Positions 18,626-26,699 are shown, counted from the first letter of the stretch. The stretch is DNA of 64,000 bases from Glycomyces harbinensis (GCF_900101745.1 NZ_FNAD01000015.1:1-64000); one strand, 5' to 3'. Translations and numbers: made by a program. Notes: a model not told the origin generated them from the letters alone.

Positions 18626-19891
18626 ATGGGCTCCGATATTCCTTTCGGCTTCGGCAACTTGGGCGGCGACATGCCCGACCCGAACGATCCGCGGGTGCAG
18701 CAGATGATGCAGCAGCTGCAGCAGATGATGTCGCAGTCGATGTCGTCCGGTCCGGTCAACTGGCAGCTGGCGAAGCAGCTCGCCGAGTCCGAGCTGGAGG
18801 CGGAGAACGTCGTCGGCCCCGCCGATCAGGCGCAGGTCACCGAGGCCGTGCGCCTCGCCGATCTGTGGCTCGACTCCGCCGTGAACTGGCCCTCGGGCGT
18901 CACGGCGACCGACGCGTGGACGCGCAAGCAGTGGATCGCGCGCACCGAGAACTCCTGGAAGCAGCTGGCCGAGCCGCTCGCGGCCCAGATGGGCGAGGCC
19001 ATGCAGACCCTGGTGCCCGAGGAGATGGCCGGGATGCTCGGCCCGATGGCCGACCTCATGAAGGGCGTCGGTTCGGCGCTGTTCGGGGCGCAGATGGGCC
19101 AGGCGCTGGCGAAGCTCGCCGGCGAGGTCCTGTCGTCGACCGAGGTCGGCATCCCCCTGGGCAAGACCGGCGTCGCGGCACTGCTGCCGGGCAACATCAA
19201 GGCGTACGCCGAGGGCCTGGAACTGCCCGTCGAGGAGGTGCGGCTGTTCGTCGCGCTGCGCGAGGCGGCGGCCCACCGGCTGTTCACGCACGCGCCGTGG
19301 CTGCACGCGCACCTGCTGGGGGCGCTGGAGGCCTACGCGCGGGAGATCCGCATCGACGAGGCCGCGATCGAGGAGGCCATGTCGGACATGGACCCGATGG
19401 ACCCCGAGGCGGCGGCCACCCTCGACCTGAGCGAGGTGTTCAAGCCCGAGGACACCGAGCAGCAGAAGGCGGCGCTGGCGCGCCTGGCGACGACGCTCGC
19501 GCTCATCACCGGCTGGATCAACGTCGTGGTGACCGAGGCGGTGGGCGAGCGCCTGCCGACGATGGACCGGCTCATGGAGTCGGCCCGGCGGCGCCGCGCG
19601 ACCGGCGGTCCGGCCGAGCAGACGTTCGAGGCCCTGGTGGGCCTCCAGATCGACCCGGCGAAGGTGCGGGCGGCGACGCGGCTGTGGCAGCTGCTCGCCG
19701 AGGCGCGGGGCGTCGAGGGTCGAGAGGCGGTCTGGGCGCACCCCGACCTGATGCCGTCGGCGGCGGACCTGGAGCACCCGGAGGGTTTCGCGACGGTCTC
19801 CGAGGCGCTCGAAGACCTCGACCTGTCGATGTTCGACCAGCTCGCGGTCAACGACCCCAAGGACGAGGGCGACGAGCCCGAGGACAAGTAG
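18626..19891 (+). CDS. DUF2342-type putative zinc-dependent metalloprotease homologue
   Basis: 421 residues, matching the actinobacterial family annotated as zinc-dependent metalloprotease or F420-biosynthesis-associated protein (Rv3195 type). The N-terminus is glycine- and methionine/glutamine-rich (residues 1-35). The conserved core has ALREAAAHRLFTHAPWLHAHL at about 210-230. Here the putative metal motif reads REAAAH, not a textbook HExxH, so proteolytic activity is doubtful. Located as in mycobacteria between the PDZ-Lon gene (divergent) and the ABC1 kinase. Confidence 0.85.
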   Translation: MGSDIPFGFGNLGGDMPDPNDPRVQQMMQQLQQMMSQSMSSGPVNWQLAKQLAESELEAENVVGPADQAQVTEAVRLADLWLDSAVNWPSGVTATDAWTRKQWIARTENSWKQLAEPLAAQMGEAMQTLVPEEMAGMLGPMADLMKGVGSALFGAQMGQALAKLAGEVLSSTEVGIPLGKTGVAALLPGNIKAYAEGLELPVEEVRLFVALREAAAHRLFTHAPWLHAHLLGALEAYAREIRIDEAAIEEAMSDMDPMDPEAAATLDLSEVFKPEDTEQQKAALARLATTLALITGWINVVVTEAVGERLPTMDRLMESARRRRATGGPAEQTFEALVGLQIDPAKVRAATRLWQLLAEARGVEGREAVWAHPDLMPSAADLEHPEGFATVSEALEDLDLSMFDQLAVNDPKDEGDEPEDK

Positions 19892-19920
19892 CGGGGTTCG
19901 TTCCCGCGGGCAGACGCAAG

Positions 19921-19946
19921 TCGCCGGCCGCCTCGGCGGTCGGCGA
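19921..19946. terminator. Terminator hairpin between convergent genes
   Basis: TCGCCGGCCGCC / GGCGGTCGGCGA with a two-base loop and one G-U pair, followed by CCCTTT. Confidence 0.65.
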
Positions 19947-19960
19947 TCCCTTTCTCTGGC

Positions 19961-20491
19961 TCAGCGCCGCTCGGAGGCCTCGGCGTCGGCGATGCCCTCG
20001 AGGTAGCCGCGGGCCCGCTCGGCCTTGGTATAGCGGCCGACCATGTCCCAGAACGGGCGCGAGTGGTCGTAGTGGACCAGGTGCGCCAGTTCGTGGAGCA
20101 GCACGTAGTCGATGACCCAGGAGGGCATCATCGTGAGCCGCCGCGAGAGGCGGATCGTGCCGTCCGAGGGCGTGCACGAGCCCCAGCGCCGCTGCTGGTT
20201 GTCGACCCAGCGGACGCTGCGCGGCGCGGCGCATTCGGGGTGTTCGGGGTAGTAGCGCCGGGCGAGCCTGACGGCCCTGTCGCGCAGGGCGGTGTCGGAC
20301 GCCCTGCCGTCGCGGGACTCGCGTTGCCGCAGCCTCGCGAGCATGTGGTCGATCCATTCGCGCTCCTCGGTCTCCGAGAAGGCGTCGGGGATCATGACGA
20401 CCACGCGGCCTCGTTCTTCGTAGGCCGCTACGGTAGCGCGGCGCCGGGGAGAGCGCCGTACTTCTACGGGGGGATGCACTTTGCGCGCCAT
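19961..20491 (-). CDS. YgjP-like (DUF45/M48-type) metallopeptidase
   Basis: 176 residues. The zinc motif HELAH is in YVLLHELAHLVHYDHS, with WGSC (RRWGSCTPSDGTIRLS) upstream, the two signatures of the YgjP/DUF45 family. The third ligand is probably the histidine in DHSRPFW. A cytoplasmic protein without signal peptide, substrate unknown. The N-terminal 45 residues are strongly basic. Confidence 0.9.
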   Translation of the reverse strand: MARKVHPPVEVRRSPRRRATVAAYEERGRVVVMIPDAFSETEEREWIDHMLARLRQRESRDGRASDTALRDRAVRLARRYYPEHPECAAPRSVRWVDNQQRRWGSCTPSDGTIRLSRRLTMMPSWVIDYVLLHELAHLVHYDHSRPFWDMVGRYTKAERARGYLEGIADAEASERR

Positions 20492-20633
20492 GAACGCACA
20501 TTAATCCGTGGGGGTGACAATCACATAACGTGGATGTCGCGATTGCGCCGGTAACGGTTGTATGCCAAGAAAATCCCCCCGCCGATCTCCCGGAATATGG
20601 GATCTGGCGAGGGGCAGGTCGCTCGAGGCGGGA

Positions 20634-20798
20634 TCACGAGGCCTTGCCGAGGATCCGGTTCATCTTGGTGCCGCACGTCGGGCACGTCCCCTTGGCCATC
20701 CGCCGGCCCGAATCCGAGACCACGACGTGGCCCTCGAAGTCGCGCTTCTCACGGCATTTGACGCAGTAGCCGTTGTAAGTCTCCGTAGCTTGAGCCAC
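20634..20798 (-). CDS. DUF5679-type zinc-ribbon protein
   Basis: 54 residues, too short for most gene tracks. It has two CxxC knuckles, YCVKC near residue 12 and CPTCG near residue 43, around a small beta-rich middle (DFEGHVVVSDSGRRMAKGT), ending in KMNRILGKAS. This is the DUF5679 pattern, found as stand-alone actinobacterial proteins. The GTG start at 20798 is preceded by AGGGGG at the right distance. Function unknown; a single zinc ion is the expected ligand. Confidence 0.85.
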   Translation of the reverse strand: MAQATETYNGYCVKCREKRDFEGHVVVSDSGRRMAKGTCPTCGTKMNRILGKAS

Positions 20799-21033
20799 TG
20801 GTTTCCCCCTGGTGTGCGCGGCCTCGCCGTGCGAGGCACTGTTGCGACGGTCACGCTCTGCGACCGTCTGACCTCAGAATGCCACAGATTTCACGCGTGT
20901 AAGCCCCGCCGCGCCGCTTCACCCGGGCGGGTGACGGGCGCGGGGCCCCCAGGCGGGCCGGCGCCGCTGTTTCGGCGGGTCGGCGGAGCACTGTGGCGCC
21001 GAAACGTTGCTCCGGCGTGAGAGCATTGGGAAC

Positions 21034-22404
21034 GTGAGCGACAGGCATGGACCCGCCCATTCGGGTGACGACCTCCCCCGCCGCGCCTTCTCGCGCGGTA
21101 TGAAGCTCGCTTCGCTGCCGCTGGGGCTGGCGGGCCGGGCCACGGTCGGGCTGGGCAAGCGGGTGACCGGGCTGGCGGACGAGATCCTCAGCGAGCAGGC
21201 GCAGCGCCGCACGGCCGAGCACGTCTTCAGCGTGCTCGGGCAGCTCAAGGGCGGTGCGATGAAGCTCGGGCAGTCGCTGTCGATCTTCGAGGCGGCCCTC
21301 CCCGAGCACCTGGCCGCGCCGTACCGGCAGGCGCTGACCAAGCTCCAGAACGCCGCTCCCCCGCTGCCGGTGGCGAGCGTCCACGGCGTGCTGGAGCGGC
21401 AGATGGGCGCCGACTGGCGCGACCGGTTCCAGGAGTTCGACGACGCCCCCGCCGCGGCCGCGAGCATCGGGCAGGTCCACCGCGCCGTGTGGGGCGACGG
21501 CCGCGAGGTCGCCGTCAAGATCCAGTACCCGGGCGCGGGCGACGCGCTCCGCTCGGACCTGCGCCACCTCTCGCGCATCGCCCCCATGTTCAAAGTGCTG
21601 CAACCGAACTTCGACGTGAAGCGCATCACCGTCGAACTGCGCGAGCGCCTCCTCGAAGAGCTCGACTACGAGCTGGAGGCCGCGACGCAGCAGCAGTTCG
21701 CCGACGCGTTCCGCGGCGACCCGCTCATCGTGGTACCCGAGGTGGTGCACGCCAGCGGCGAGGTCCTGGTGACCGAGTGGATCGCGGGCAGAGGCCTGTC
21801 GGCGGTCATCACCGACGGGACCCAGGAGGAGCGCGACGCGGCCGGACTGCGGCTGGCGACGCTGCACTTCTCGGCGCCCAAGCGCGCCGGTCTCCTGCAC
21901 GCCGACCCGCACCCGGGGAACTTCGCGATCGCAGAGGACGGGCGGCTGATCGTCTACGACTTCGGCGCGGCCGCGCGCATGCCCGGCGGGATGCCGGTCC
22001 AGGTAGGGCGCCTCACGCGCCTGACCCTCGACGGCAAGGCCGAGGACGTCGTGGCCGGGCTGCGCGGCGAGGGCTTCGTGCCGCCGAGCCTGGAGATCGA
22101 CGCGCGGGGCATGCTGGAACTGCTCCAGCCGATGCTGGAGCCGATCGCGGGCGAGGAGTTCCAGTTCTCGCGCGAGTGGCTGCGCAAGGAGAGCACGCGG
22201 CTCACCGGCAGCGGCTCGGAGACCGCGAAGCTGAACAAGCAGCTGAGCTTCCCGCCGTCGTACCTGCTCATCCACCGCGTCACCATGGGGTCGATCGGGG
22301 TGCTGTGCCAGCTCGGCGCGACCGCGCGGTGGCGGGACATCCTCGAAGCGTGGCTTCCGGGCTTCGCCGACCCCGAGGGCACCGACCCGAACCGCCGGGC
22401 GTAA
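21034..22404 (+). CDS. ABC1/UbiB-family atypical kinase
   Basis: 456 residues. The family's KxGQ motif is seen as MKLGQSLS, with the alanine-rich nucleotide loop APAAAASIGQVHRA, Lys in VAVKIQYPG, the catalytic segment HADPHPGNF and YDFG for metal binding. Homologue of Rv3197, located next to whiB7 in mycobacteria and reported there to be linked to macrolide response. GTG at 21034 is chosen because the preceding codons in the open frame are not family-like. Confidence 0.92.
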   Translation: MSDRHGPAHSGDDLPRRAFSRGMKLASLPLGLAGRATVGLGKRVTGLADEILSEQAQRRTAEHVFSVLGQLKGGAMKLGQSLSIFEAALPEHLAAPYRQALTKLQNAAPPLPVASVHGVLERQMGADWRDRFQEFDDAPAAAASIGQVHRAVWGDGREVAVKIQYPGAGDALRSDLRHLSRIAPMFKVLQPNFDVKRITVELRERLLEELDYELEAATQQQFADAFRGDPLIVVPEVVHASGEVLVTEWIAGRGLSAVITDGTQEERDAAGLRLATLHFSAPKRAGLLHADPHPGNFAIAEDGRLIVYDFGAAARMPGGMPVQVGRLTRLTLDGKAEDVVAGLRGEGFVPPSLEIDARGMLELLQPMLEPIAGEEFQFSREWLRKESTRLTGSGSETAKLNKQLSFPPSYLLIHRVTMGSIGVLCQLGATARWRDILEAWLPGFADPEGTDPNRRA

Positions 22405-22420
22405 CAGGCGGGCATAACAA

Positions 22421-22454
22421 AAGGGGCCCTTCCCCTCTCAGGGAAGGACCCCTT
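22421..22454. terminator. Bidirectional terminator
   Basis: AAGGGGCCCTTCCC / GGGAAGGACCCCTT with a CTCTCA loop, between the ABC1 kinase gene and the convergent whiB7 operon. Confidence 0.8.
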
Positions 22455-22477
22455 CAGCCAACGCGGTGGTCGCGTGG

Positions 22478-22699
22478 TCAAAGCCGGTCTCGTCGGCGGT
22501 GGCGCCCGATGTGTCGGGGCGTCGGCGCGTAACCGGCTTCCTTCCACAGGCTCCGCATCCGCAGGCGTCCGACGCGTCCGAACGCCGTGGGCTTCGCCGG
22601 CATCGGCCGGACCGCTTCGATCTGCTCGTCCATCAGGAGTTCGAGGTCGCTCGCGCCGACATCACGCTTGAGATGACGGCTCAGGTAGTCGACGGTCAT
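22478..22699 (-). CDS. Small basic protein translationally coupled to whiB7
   Basis: 73 residues, unrecognised. The ATG overlaps the whiB7 stop (ATGA), so it is coupled to whiB7 and should share its antibiotic-dependent expression. The N-terminal half is acidic to neutral and helical (YLSRHLKRDVG ... LELLMDEQIEAV). The C-terminal half is strongly basic, ending in RHIGRHRRRDRL, which could touch nucleic acid or the ribosome. A terminator follows within 25 bases. Confidence 0.7.
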   Translation of the reverse strand: MTVDYLSRHLKRDVGASDLELLMDEQIEAVRPMPAKPTAFGRVGRLRMRSLWKEAGYAPTPRHIGRHRRRDRL

Positions 22700-23055
22700 G
22701 ACACCGCCACCCCCGCGAGGGCCAGTTCCTTCGTCCGCGCGGCGAGCTCCGCCTGCGCGGCCTGCTCGACGAGCGCGGCGTCCTTGCGGGGCCGGCCGCG
22801 GGGCCGCTTGCGGGCCACGACGTTCCCCTTCTCGAAGATCTCGCCGCCCCACACGCCCCAGGGCTCGTGGCGCTCGAGGGCGCCGGCCAGGCACGCCAGG
22901 CGCACCGGGCAGTCGGCGCACAGGGACTTGGCGAACTCGAGTTCGGTGGGCTGCTCCGAGAACCACAGGTCCGCGTCGTACTCGCGGCAGGCCAGGTCGC
23001 CGCCGGTCTCGCGGGCCTGGTCTCGCAGCTCGGGCCCGATGAGGGTGTCGGTCAT
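22696..23055 (-). CDS. whiB7: WhiB7-type Fe-S transcriptional regulator
   Basis: 119 residues. Four cysteines bind the [4Fe-4S] cluster: one in DLACREYD, then CADC and the C of RLACL. The WhiB turn EPWGVWGGE is followed by the AT-hook KRPRGRPRK that is specific to WhiB7/WblC. The protein binds SigA and AT-rich promoters and activates intrinsic antibiotic-resistance genes, including its own. The start at 23055 has GAGGAG about nine bases upstream. Synteny with uvrD2 and the ABC1 kinase supports orthology. A long leader with an attenuator precedes it. Confidence 0.93.
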   Translation of the reverse strand: MTDTLIGPELRDQARETGGDLACREYDADLWFSEQPTELEFAKSLCADCPVRLACLAGALERHEPWGVWGGEIFEKGNVVARKRPRGRPRKDAALVEQAAQAELAARTKELALAGVAVS

Positions 23056-23155
23056 GGGCTCGGTCTCCTCTCGCATCTTGCTGGTCATTTCGACGTTCGG
23101 TCGCGTCAGTGCTGGTTGAGGACTCAATTGCTTCGCAATCTGTCTCGTCTGTCTT

Positions 23156-23554
23156 CTACTGGAGGGCCGCGACCTGGCGTTCTAGCCAAACAAAAAGGCC
23201 GCGATCCCGGTTGCGGGATTCGCGGCCTCGAGAGTTCCGAGAGGGCTTCTGTAAGCCCTTTCGATGTTCTCGAGGCGGTTTCCCGCGGGTGACGCCGTGA
23301 CGCTTCTCGGAGCCGTTGATCGGCTGCCAGCCGAGGCCGACAACTGCACGACCGCGTCCGAGCTTGGTCTCGACGCCCATATCCGTGTTGCCGACGAAGC
23401 CGGCGGTGCCCAGAGCCGTGATCAGGACGGCAGCGGGCAGAGTGGTGCCACGGACCGGCGTGGAGACGGGCGCGATGTTCCGATAAACGGCAACGGCCGA
23501 CTCGCGCACGCTGGCGCTGAGATCGGTCTGCGTGGCTTCAGTGAGCAGCAACAT
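23156..23554 (-). CDS. Upstream ORF in the whiB7 leader
   Basis: An open frame of 132 codons with an excellent AAAGGAGGGG site eight bases before its ATG. It begins MLLLTEATQTDLSASV and has a hydrophobic stretch (AVLITALGTAGFVG). The 3' part runs through both leader hairpins and becomes basic and low in coding character. It is best read as the regulatory leader ORF of whiB7: its translation would determine folding of the downstream terminator. Whether the full product is stable is unknown. Confidence 0.55.
   Translation of the reverse strand: MLLLTEATQTDLSASVRESAVAVYRNIAPVSTPVRGTTLPAAVLITALGTAGFVGNTDMGVETKLGRGRAVVGLGWQPINGSEKRHGVTRGKPPREHRKGLQKPSRNSRGRESRNRDRGLFVWLERQVAALQ
23197..23227 (-). 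terminator. Intrinsic terminator (attenuator) in the whiB7 leader
   Basis: On the minus strand GGCCGCGAATCCCG / CGGGATCGCGGCC (internal mismatches) is followed by TTTTTGTTT. It lies about 140 bases before whiB7 and inside the upstream ORF, so transcription must pass it to reach the gene. Confidence 0.85.
23226..23275 (-). promoter_or_regulatory. Second leader hairpin before the whiB7 attenuator
   Basis: CCTCGAGA pairs with TCTCGAGG across 50 bases, with an inner stem GAAAGGGCTT / AAGCCCTCTC. It abuts the terminator stem and shares its first two bases. It may act as a folding competitor or as a ribosome-position sensor. Confidence 0.6.
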
Positions 23555-23646
23555 CGTCTACCCCTCCTTTCCGGGTTCCGTGGTCAACATTGGTCTTCAT
23601 CTCCTACTTGCCGGTGCTGAGGCGCACACCTCACCCGGCCTCAGCA

Positions 23647-23685
23647 ACGCTACGCCCGTCATCCTCGGGAGCGCAACGTCTTTTT
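23647..23685 (-). promoter_or_regulatory. Putative autoregulated whiB7 promoter
   Basis: On the minus strand an A-rich block AAAAA (23685-23681) precedes TTGCGC (23676-23671), then 18 bases, then TAGCGT (23652-23647). An AT-rich element just upstream of the -35 box is the known recognition layout for WhiB7-SigA. Transcription would start about 585 bases before whiB7. Confidence 0.5.
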
Positions 23686-23727
23686 CCGCGAGTCCGCAGA
23701 GAAAGTTTTTGCCGCTTGTTCGCCACG

Positions 23728-25875
23728 TCAGGAGGCCTCCGTGGACATCGCGACGGCCTCCTCGACTTCCCCACCGTTGACCAGGTGCAACACAGCGGGC
23801 CCGTACTTGTCGAGTTTGGACTTTCCGATGCCGTGGAGCGAGGCCAGCTCGGTGTCGGATCCCGGACAGCGCTCGGCAATCGCGATCAAGGTCACATCCG
23901 TGAAGATCGTGAAGGCGGGCTTGCCGCCCTGCTTGGCGACGGTCACGCGCCATTCGCGCAGCCGCTCGAACAGGCCTTCATCCATAGTGGCCGGGCAATC
24001 GTCGCAATGTCCCAGCTTGCGGTCCCGCGCGTCCGTCAGCGTCTTGCCGCAGCCGGAGCAGTTGAGGACCTTGGCCTTCTTGGGGGTGCGCTGTTTCGCG
24101 GTGGTTTCGCCCGGTGCGGGCGGGCGCGGGAAGCCGCCCAGTCCCAGGGGCGCGAGGAAGCGGCACAGCCGGCGTTCGCGCCCGCCCGAGTTGCGGGCGA
24201 GTCCGAAGGAGAGCTGGAGGCGCACCCGGGCGCGGGTGATGCCGACGTAGAGCAGGCGCCGCTCCTCCTCCAGGGCCGCCTCGGTGCGGGCGAACGTGGT
24301 CGGGAGGGTGCCGTCGGCCAGGCCGACGAGGAACACCACGTCCCATTCGAGGCCCTTGGCCGCGTGCAGGCTCGCGAGGGTCACGCCCTCGACGGCCGGA
24401 GCGTGCTGCTCAGAGGCGCGCCGCGACAGCTCGGCGCAGAACGCGTCAAGGTCGGGCTCGGGGCCTTCTTCGTCGGGGTTCGCCCGGTGGTGCTCGATGA
24501 ACTGCTCGGCGAGGGCCGCCAAGGCGGCGACCGCTTCGTAGGCCTCGCGCTGGGCGCCGCCCGAGGGGGCCGCGTCGGGGCGCCAGCCGACCGCTTCGAG
24601 CGCGGTCGGGACGGCTTCGAGCAGCGGCAGCTGGGCGATGTCGGTCTTGGCCGCGGAGCGCAGGGCGACCACCGCCTGGCGCACTTCGGCGCGCTCGAAG
24701 AAGCGGGCGGCGCCGGTGACGACGGTGGGGACGCCGTAGGAGGACAGGGCCTCCTCGTAGGCCTGGGACTGGGCGTTGGTGCGGTAGAGGACGGCGATCT
24801 CGGAGGCGCTGGTGCCGTCGGCGATGAGCTTGGAGCAGCGCCGGGCGATCATGTCGGCCTCTTCGGCCTCGTCGGCGAAGACCTCGGCGGTGACGGCGGG
24901 GCCGTCGGGGCGCTGGCCGATGAGTTCGAGGCGCATCTTCGCTTCGCGCCCTTTGGATTCGCCGATGATCTGGTTGGCGAGGCCGACGACCTGCGGGGTG
25001 GAGCGGTAGTCGCGGACGAGGCGCACGAGCGCGGCGCCGGGGTGGCGGCGGGTGAAGTCGAGGAGGTGCTTGGAGGTGGCGCCGGTGAAGGAGTAGATGG
25101 TCTGGCTGGCGTCGCCTACGACGGTGATGTCGTCGCGGTCGCCGACCCACGCGTCGAGGAGGCGCTGCTGGAGGGGGGTGACGTCCTGGTATTCGTCGAC
25201 GACGAAAAAGCGGTACTGGCTGCGGATCTGGTCGGCGGCGGCGTCCACGTCGTCGATGAGGTCGGCGGTGTAGGCGAGGACGTCGGCGAAGTCCATGACG
25301 CCGGCGCGGCGCTTGGCCTCGATGTAGGCGGCGTAGACCTTGGCGACGTCTTCGGCGGCGACGGGGGCGTCGCGGCCGATCGCGGCGATGGCGCTGACGT
25401 AGTCGTCGGGGCCGATGAGCGAGGAGGCGGCCCATTCGATCTCGGTGGTGAGGTCGTAGTTCTTGGCGCGGGAGGTCTGGAGTCCGGCGCGGGCGGCGGC
25501 GATGGCGGTGAACTTGAGGGTGGAGTCGACCAGTTCGGGAAGCTGGCCGCCGAAGCGGCGGGTCCCGAAGTAGCGGAGTTGGCGCAGCGCGGCGGAGTGG
25601 AAGGTGCGGGCGTTGACGCCGGCGACGCCGAGGCCGCGGAGGCGGTCGCGCATCTCGCCGGCGGCGCGCGCGGTGAAGGTGACGGCGGTGACGTGCTGTC
25701 CGCGCATGTCCCCGCGCAGGACCCGCCAGGCGATGCGGTGGGTGACGGCCCGGGTCTTGCCGGTGCCGGCGCCGGCGAGGACGCAGACCGGTCCCGGTTC
25801 GGCGGTCACCGCCTCGCGCTGTTCAGGGTCGAGTCCCGCCAGGAGCTGTTCGATGGCCCGATCTCGCGCAGTCAT
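23728..25875 (-). CDS. uvrD2: ATP-dependent DNA helicase UvrD2
   Basis: 715 residues, SF1A helicase. Walker A AGAGTGKT is at about 34-41, DEYQDVTP is motif II, QTIYSFTGA motif III, and VGITRARVRL motif VI. A tetracysteine region (CSGCGKT ... CDDC) joins the helicase core to a C-terminal HRDC domain (SLHGIGKSKLDKYG). This is the layout of mycobacterial UvrD2, where the cysteine region is needed for activity. It lies upstream of whiB7 on the same strand, as in M. tuberculosis, but whiB7 has its own promoter. Confidence 0.95.
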   Translation of the reverse strand: MTARDRAIEQLLAGLDPEQREAVTAEPGPVCVLAGAGTGKTRAVTHRIAWRVLRGDMRGQHVTAVTFTARAAGEMRDRLRGLGVAGVNARTFHSAALRQLRYFGTRRFGGQLPELVDSTLKFTAIAAARAGLQTSRAKNYDLTTEIEWAASSLIGPDDYVSAIAAIGRDAPVAAEDVAKVYAAYIEAKRRAGVMDFADVLAYTADLIDDVDAAADQIRSQYRFFVVDEYQDVTPLQQRLLDAWVGDRDDITVVGDASQTIYSFTGATSKHLLDFTRRHPGAALVRLVRDYRSTPQVVGLANQIIGESKGREAKMRLELIGQRPDGPAVTAEVFADEAEEADMIARRCSKLIADGTSASEIAVLYRTNAQSQAYEEALSSYGVPTVVTGAARFFERAEVRQAVVALRSAAKTDIAQLPLLEAVPTALEAVGWRPDAAPSGGAQREAYEAVAALAALAEQFIEHHRANPDEEGPEPDLDAFCAELSRRASEQHAPAVEGVTLASLHAAKGLEWDVVFLVGLADGTLPTTFARTEAALEEERRLLYVGITRARVRLQLSFGLARNSGGRERRLCRFLAPLGLGGFPRPPAPGETTAKQRTPKKAKVLNCSGCGKTLTDARDRKLGHCDDCPATMDEGLFERLREWRVTVAKQGGKPAFTIFTDVTLIAIAERCPGSDTELASLHGIGKSKLDKYGPAVLHLVNGGEVEEAVAMSTEAS

Positions 25876-25988
25876 CCGACCAGTGTGGCAGAGGCGACCG
25901 ACAAGACCGAAGGGCCGCAGGACCCGAATGAGGCGGAGGCGGGTGCGTCGCGGGGAACGAGGGGCGGAAGGTTCGCGGGGGGGCGACG

Positions 25989-26100
25989 AACACCGTCCCC
26001 AGCCCCCACCCACCCGGGGGAAAAGGTAGTCCCACTCTCCCGCGCGGGTACGACAACAATCGGCGCCCTCCCCCCGCTTGTCACCCGAACGTGTCCGGCG
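25989..26100 (+). repeat. Dispersed intergenic repeat, copy 2
   Basis: Counterpart of the element at 14.3 kb: CCCCCACCCACCCGGGGG (26003-26020), CTCTCCCGCGCGGGT and GTCACCCGAACGTG appear in the same order. Further downstream (26097-26140) is a run of GGCGG triplets with potential for G-quadruplex formation. The whole 310-base gap between uvrD2 and mycoredoxin has no gene. Confidence 0.5.
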
Positions 26101-26185
26101 GCGGCGGGCGGCGCGGCGGCGGGGCGGGCGGCGGCGGAATGCCCCGGAGCGGTATCGCGTTACTGTCGATGGAGAAGGAGGAACG

Positions 26186-26419
26186 ATGATCACCATGTAC
26201 AGCACCACCTGGTGCGGCTACTGCAAGCGGCTCAAGATGGGGCTCGACCGCGAGGGGGTCCTCTTCAAAGAGGTCAACATCGAGGACGACCCGGAGGCCG
26301 CCGAGTGGGTCATGGGGGTCAACGGCGGCAACCAGACCGTGCCCACGGTCAAGTTCGAGGACGGTTCCGCCCTCACCAATCCCTCTCTCGCGCAGGTGAA
26401 GGCGAAGCTCGCTGCTTGA
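26186..26419 (+). CDS. Mycoredoxin-type glutaredoxin
   Basis: 77 residues. The thioredoxin fold has the active site TWCGYCKR at about 9-16, the cis-proline segment QTVPTVKF and GSALTNPS. CGYC is the mycoredoxin signature; these proteins reduce mycothiol mixed disulfides in actinobacteria. GGAGAAGGAGGAA before the ATG sets the start. In M. tuberculosis the homologue (Rv3198A) also sits beside uvrD2. Confidence 0.93.
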   Translation: MITMYSTTWCGYCKRLKMGLDREGVLFKEVNIEDDPEAAEWVMGVNGGNQTVPTVKFEDGSALTNPSLAQVKAKLAA

Positions 26420-26477
26420 CCTGTGCCACATGCCGAGACTATGGTCACGTTTAGGACACAAAGCCGGTACGATGCCC

Positions 26478-26566
26478 TATAGTTGACTCGTCAAGCTTGC
26501 TTAGCGACTTCGAGGGGTGGTCGCTAAGCATTCAAGGCCCGGGATGGATCCGTCCCGGGCCTTTTC
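26478..26566 (+). ncRNA. Candidate small RNA: two tandem hairpins ending in a terminator
   Basis: A TATAGT -10-like hexamer (26478-26483) is followed by hairpin 1 (GCTTAGCGAC / GTCGCTAAGC, loop containing GGGG, about 26498-26529) and hairpin 2 (AAGGCCCGGGA / TCCCGGGCCTT, 26535-26563) ending in TTTT. No clear -35 box is seen. It may be a short RNA of about 75 bases, or only the double terminator of the mycoredoxin gene. The first stem is well formed but lacks a U-tract, which argues for more than a simple terminator. Confidence 0.4.
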
Positions 26567-26699
26567 TCTACCCGTCGCGCCGGTGTACGGTTCGCTCGCC
26601 CCTCAATCGATCCCGCGCGTCGGCCACGGCCGGACCCCCAGGTCCGAACCGGTCCCCGGCACCGCCGCGCCCAACCGCCGGTCGACCCGTGGAGCCCTC

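Noticed and set aside
26097-26145. Coding sequence in the GGCGG-rich stretch before mycoredoxin
   Set aside because: The frame encodes low-complexity Arg/Gly sequence; the real start at 26186 has a perfect ribosome site.
26478-26566. 6C RNA
   Set aside because: The plus-strand loops are G-rich, not the C-runs that define 6C RNA, and the gene context does not match.
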